Virus record (IMG/VR): IMGVR_UViG_3300047319_000447
Location: 1-22,262 of that record
Source: a virus
Length of the DNA: 22,262 nt
Reading direction: 5' to 3' (one strand)
In this document: in pieces, positions 21,897 through 22,262 of the stretch
Position numbering within the stretch: the first letter of the stretch is position 1
Layout: each line of letters begins with the position of its first letter
Notes under the pieces: model-generated
What the model was told of the DNA's origin: nothing
Database searches by the model: none
What the model saw: only the letters and a program-made list of their open reading frames with translations
Translations under genes and position numbers: made by a program

Positions 21897-22237
21897 GCAG
21901 CCTCCGCAAGCGCAATGCCGAGCTTGGCGGCGCGCACTGGCACCCAAGCGGCGAGCCCTGTGTCGAACGTGAGAACCTTCGTCTCACGCACCGCCGGGCC
22001 GAAGTCAAGCCAGTAATGGCATGGTCCGCAGCCCGGCACGGTGAATTCGTGCTTCGCCTTCAGCGCGCCGCCCTTGCCGTGCTTCGACTGGTTCGAATGA
22101 CAATCGACGACAGATGGATGCGCCCAGCCGACGCTGCAACAGATGCCGGGCACGCGCAGATAGCACTCTTCGCCGCGGCACGCATCGATGTATGCAGAGC
22201 CCTCAGCCTTCGTCGGGCGTTTGCGGCGACTGCGCAT
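21893..22237 (-). CDS. YbcO/DUF1364-like putative nuclease
   Basis: A 114-aa protein with the YbcO (DUF1364) layout: CYLRVPGICC (25-34), then HPSVVDCHSN, KGGALKAKHEFTVPGC and CGPCHYWLDFG. The paired Cys/His residues suggest a zinc-binding HNH-like fold; family members occur in phage nin-type recombination regions. The basic N-terminus RSRRKRPTK could bind DNA. It is the first complete gene at the right edge; GGAG about nine bases upstream lies in the final 25 bases of the window, which contain nothing else I can call. Confidence 0.75.
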   Translation of the reverse strand: MRSRRKRPTKAEGSAYIDACRGEECYLRVPGICCSVGWAHPSVVDCHSNQSKHGKGGALKAKHEFTVPGCGPCHYWLDFGPAVRETKVLTFDTGLAAWVPVRAAKLGIALAEAA

Positions 22238-22262
22238 CGGCGTGGTGCTCCGCGCGATCGGC

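Noticed and set aside
21130-22008. 292-aa reading of the NinX-like gene from an upstream ATG
   Set aside because: The added 130 residues are Arg/Cys-rich shadow of the two upstream genes; the GTG at 21609 has a strong GGAGG and a GTGA overlap.
1-22262. CRISPR arrays, insertion sequences, integrase or repressor genes
   Set aside because: No regularly spaced repeats, transposase frames, or recombinase or repressor motifs were found on either strand.

Overview
The window looks like the left end of an integrated podovirus-type prophage in a high-GC betaproteobacterium, most likely Burkholderia sensu lato. That host assignment is inferred from GC-rich codon use, the style of the phage genes and the tRNA target. 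Almost every gene lies on the minus strand, so transcription runs from high to low coordinates. No integrase, repressor or replication genes are present; they are expected beyond base 22262.

Bases 1-120 are the chromosome junction. They hold a 13-bp hairpin terminator and the 3' 48 nt of a tRNA-His gene (from G29 to the encoded CCA), whose homology stops inside the anticodon stem at 120/121. This is the expected look of an att site at the 3' end of tRNA-His. Bases 121-281 carry no gene but contain an inverted repeat.

From right to left the phage genes are as follows. (i) A small accessory block at 22237-19271: a YbcO/DUF1364 putative nuclease, an unknown protein, a NinX-like DUF2591 protein, a 24-aa membrane micro-ORF, a three-module protein with a Tad2 (DUF2829, anti-Thoeris) core, a gp49/Sf6-gene-66 family protein and a small HTH protein. 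(ii) Packaging and head genes at 19214-12079: TerS, TerL, P22-type portal, scaffold, an N4-gp56/DUF4043-type major capsid protein and two small head proteins. (iii) A P22-like neck and ejection module at 12075-3944: gp4-like, a small neck protein, gp10-like, a coiled-coil protein in the tail-needle position, two small proteins, then p7-, p20- and p16-like ejection proteins, the last with an N-terminal peptidoglycan hydrolase domain. (iv) A tailspike with a P22-type head-binding domain. (v) A lysis cassette at 1769-282: a YfiM/VanZ-like membrane protein, a 64-aa membrane protein, a GH108 endolysin and a 3TM holin.

The genes are tightly packed, with many ATGA, TGATG or GTGA stop/start overlaps, which implies one translationally coupled late operon. 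One exception stands out. An 80-codon membrane-protein ORF at 3887-4129 lies on the plus strand, behind a near-consensus sigma-70 promoter, between the tailspike and the gp16 homologue. In P22 that interval carries immI and sieA. This candidate lysogenic-conversion gene and the Tad2-containing fusion are the two most interesting items in the window.
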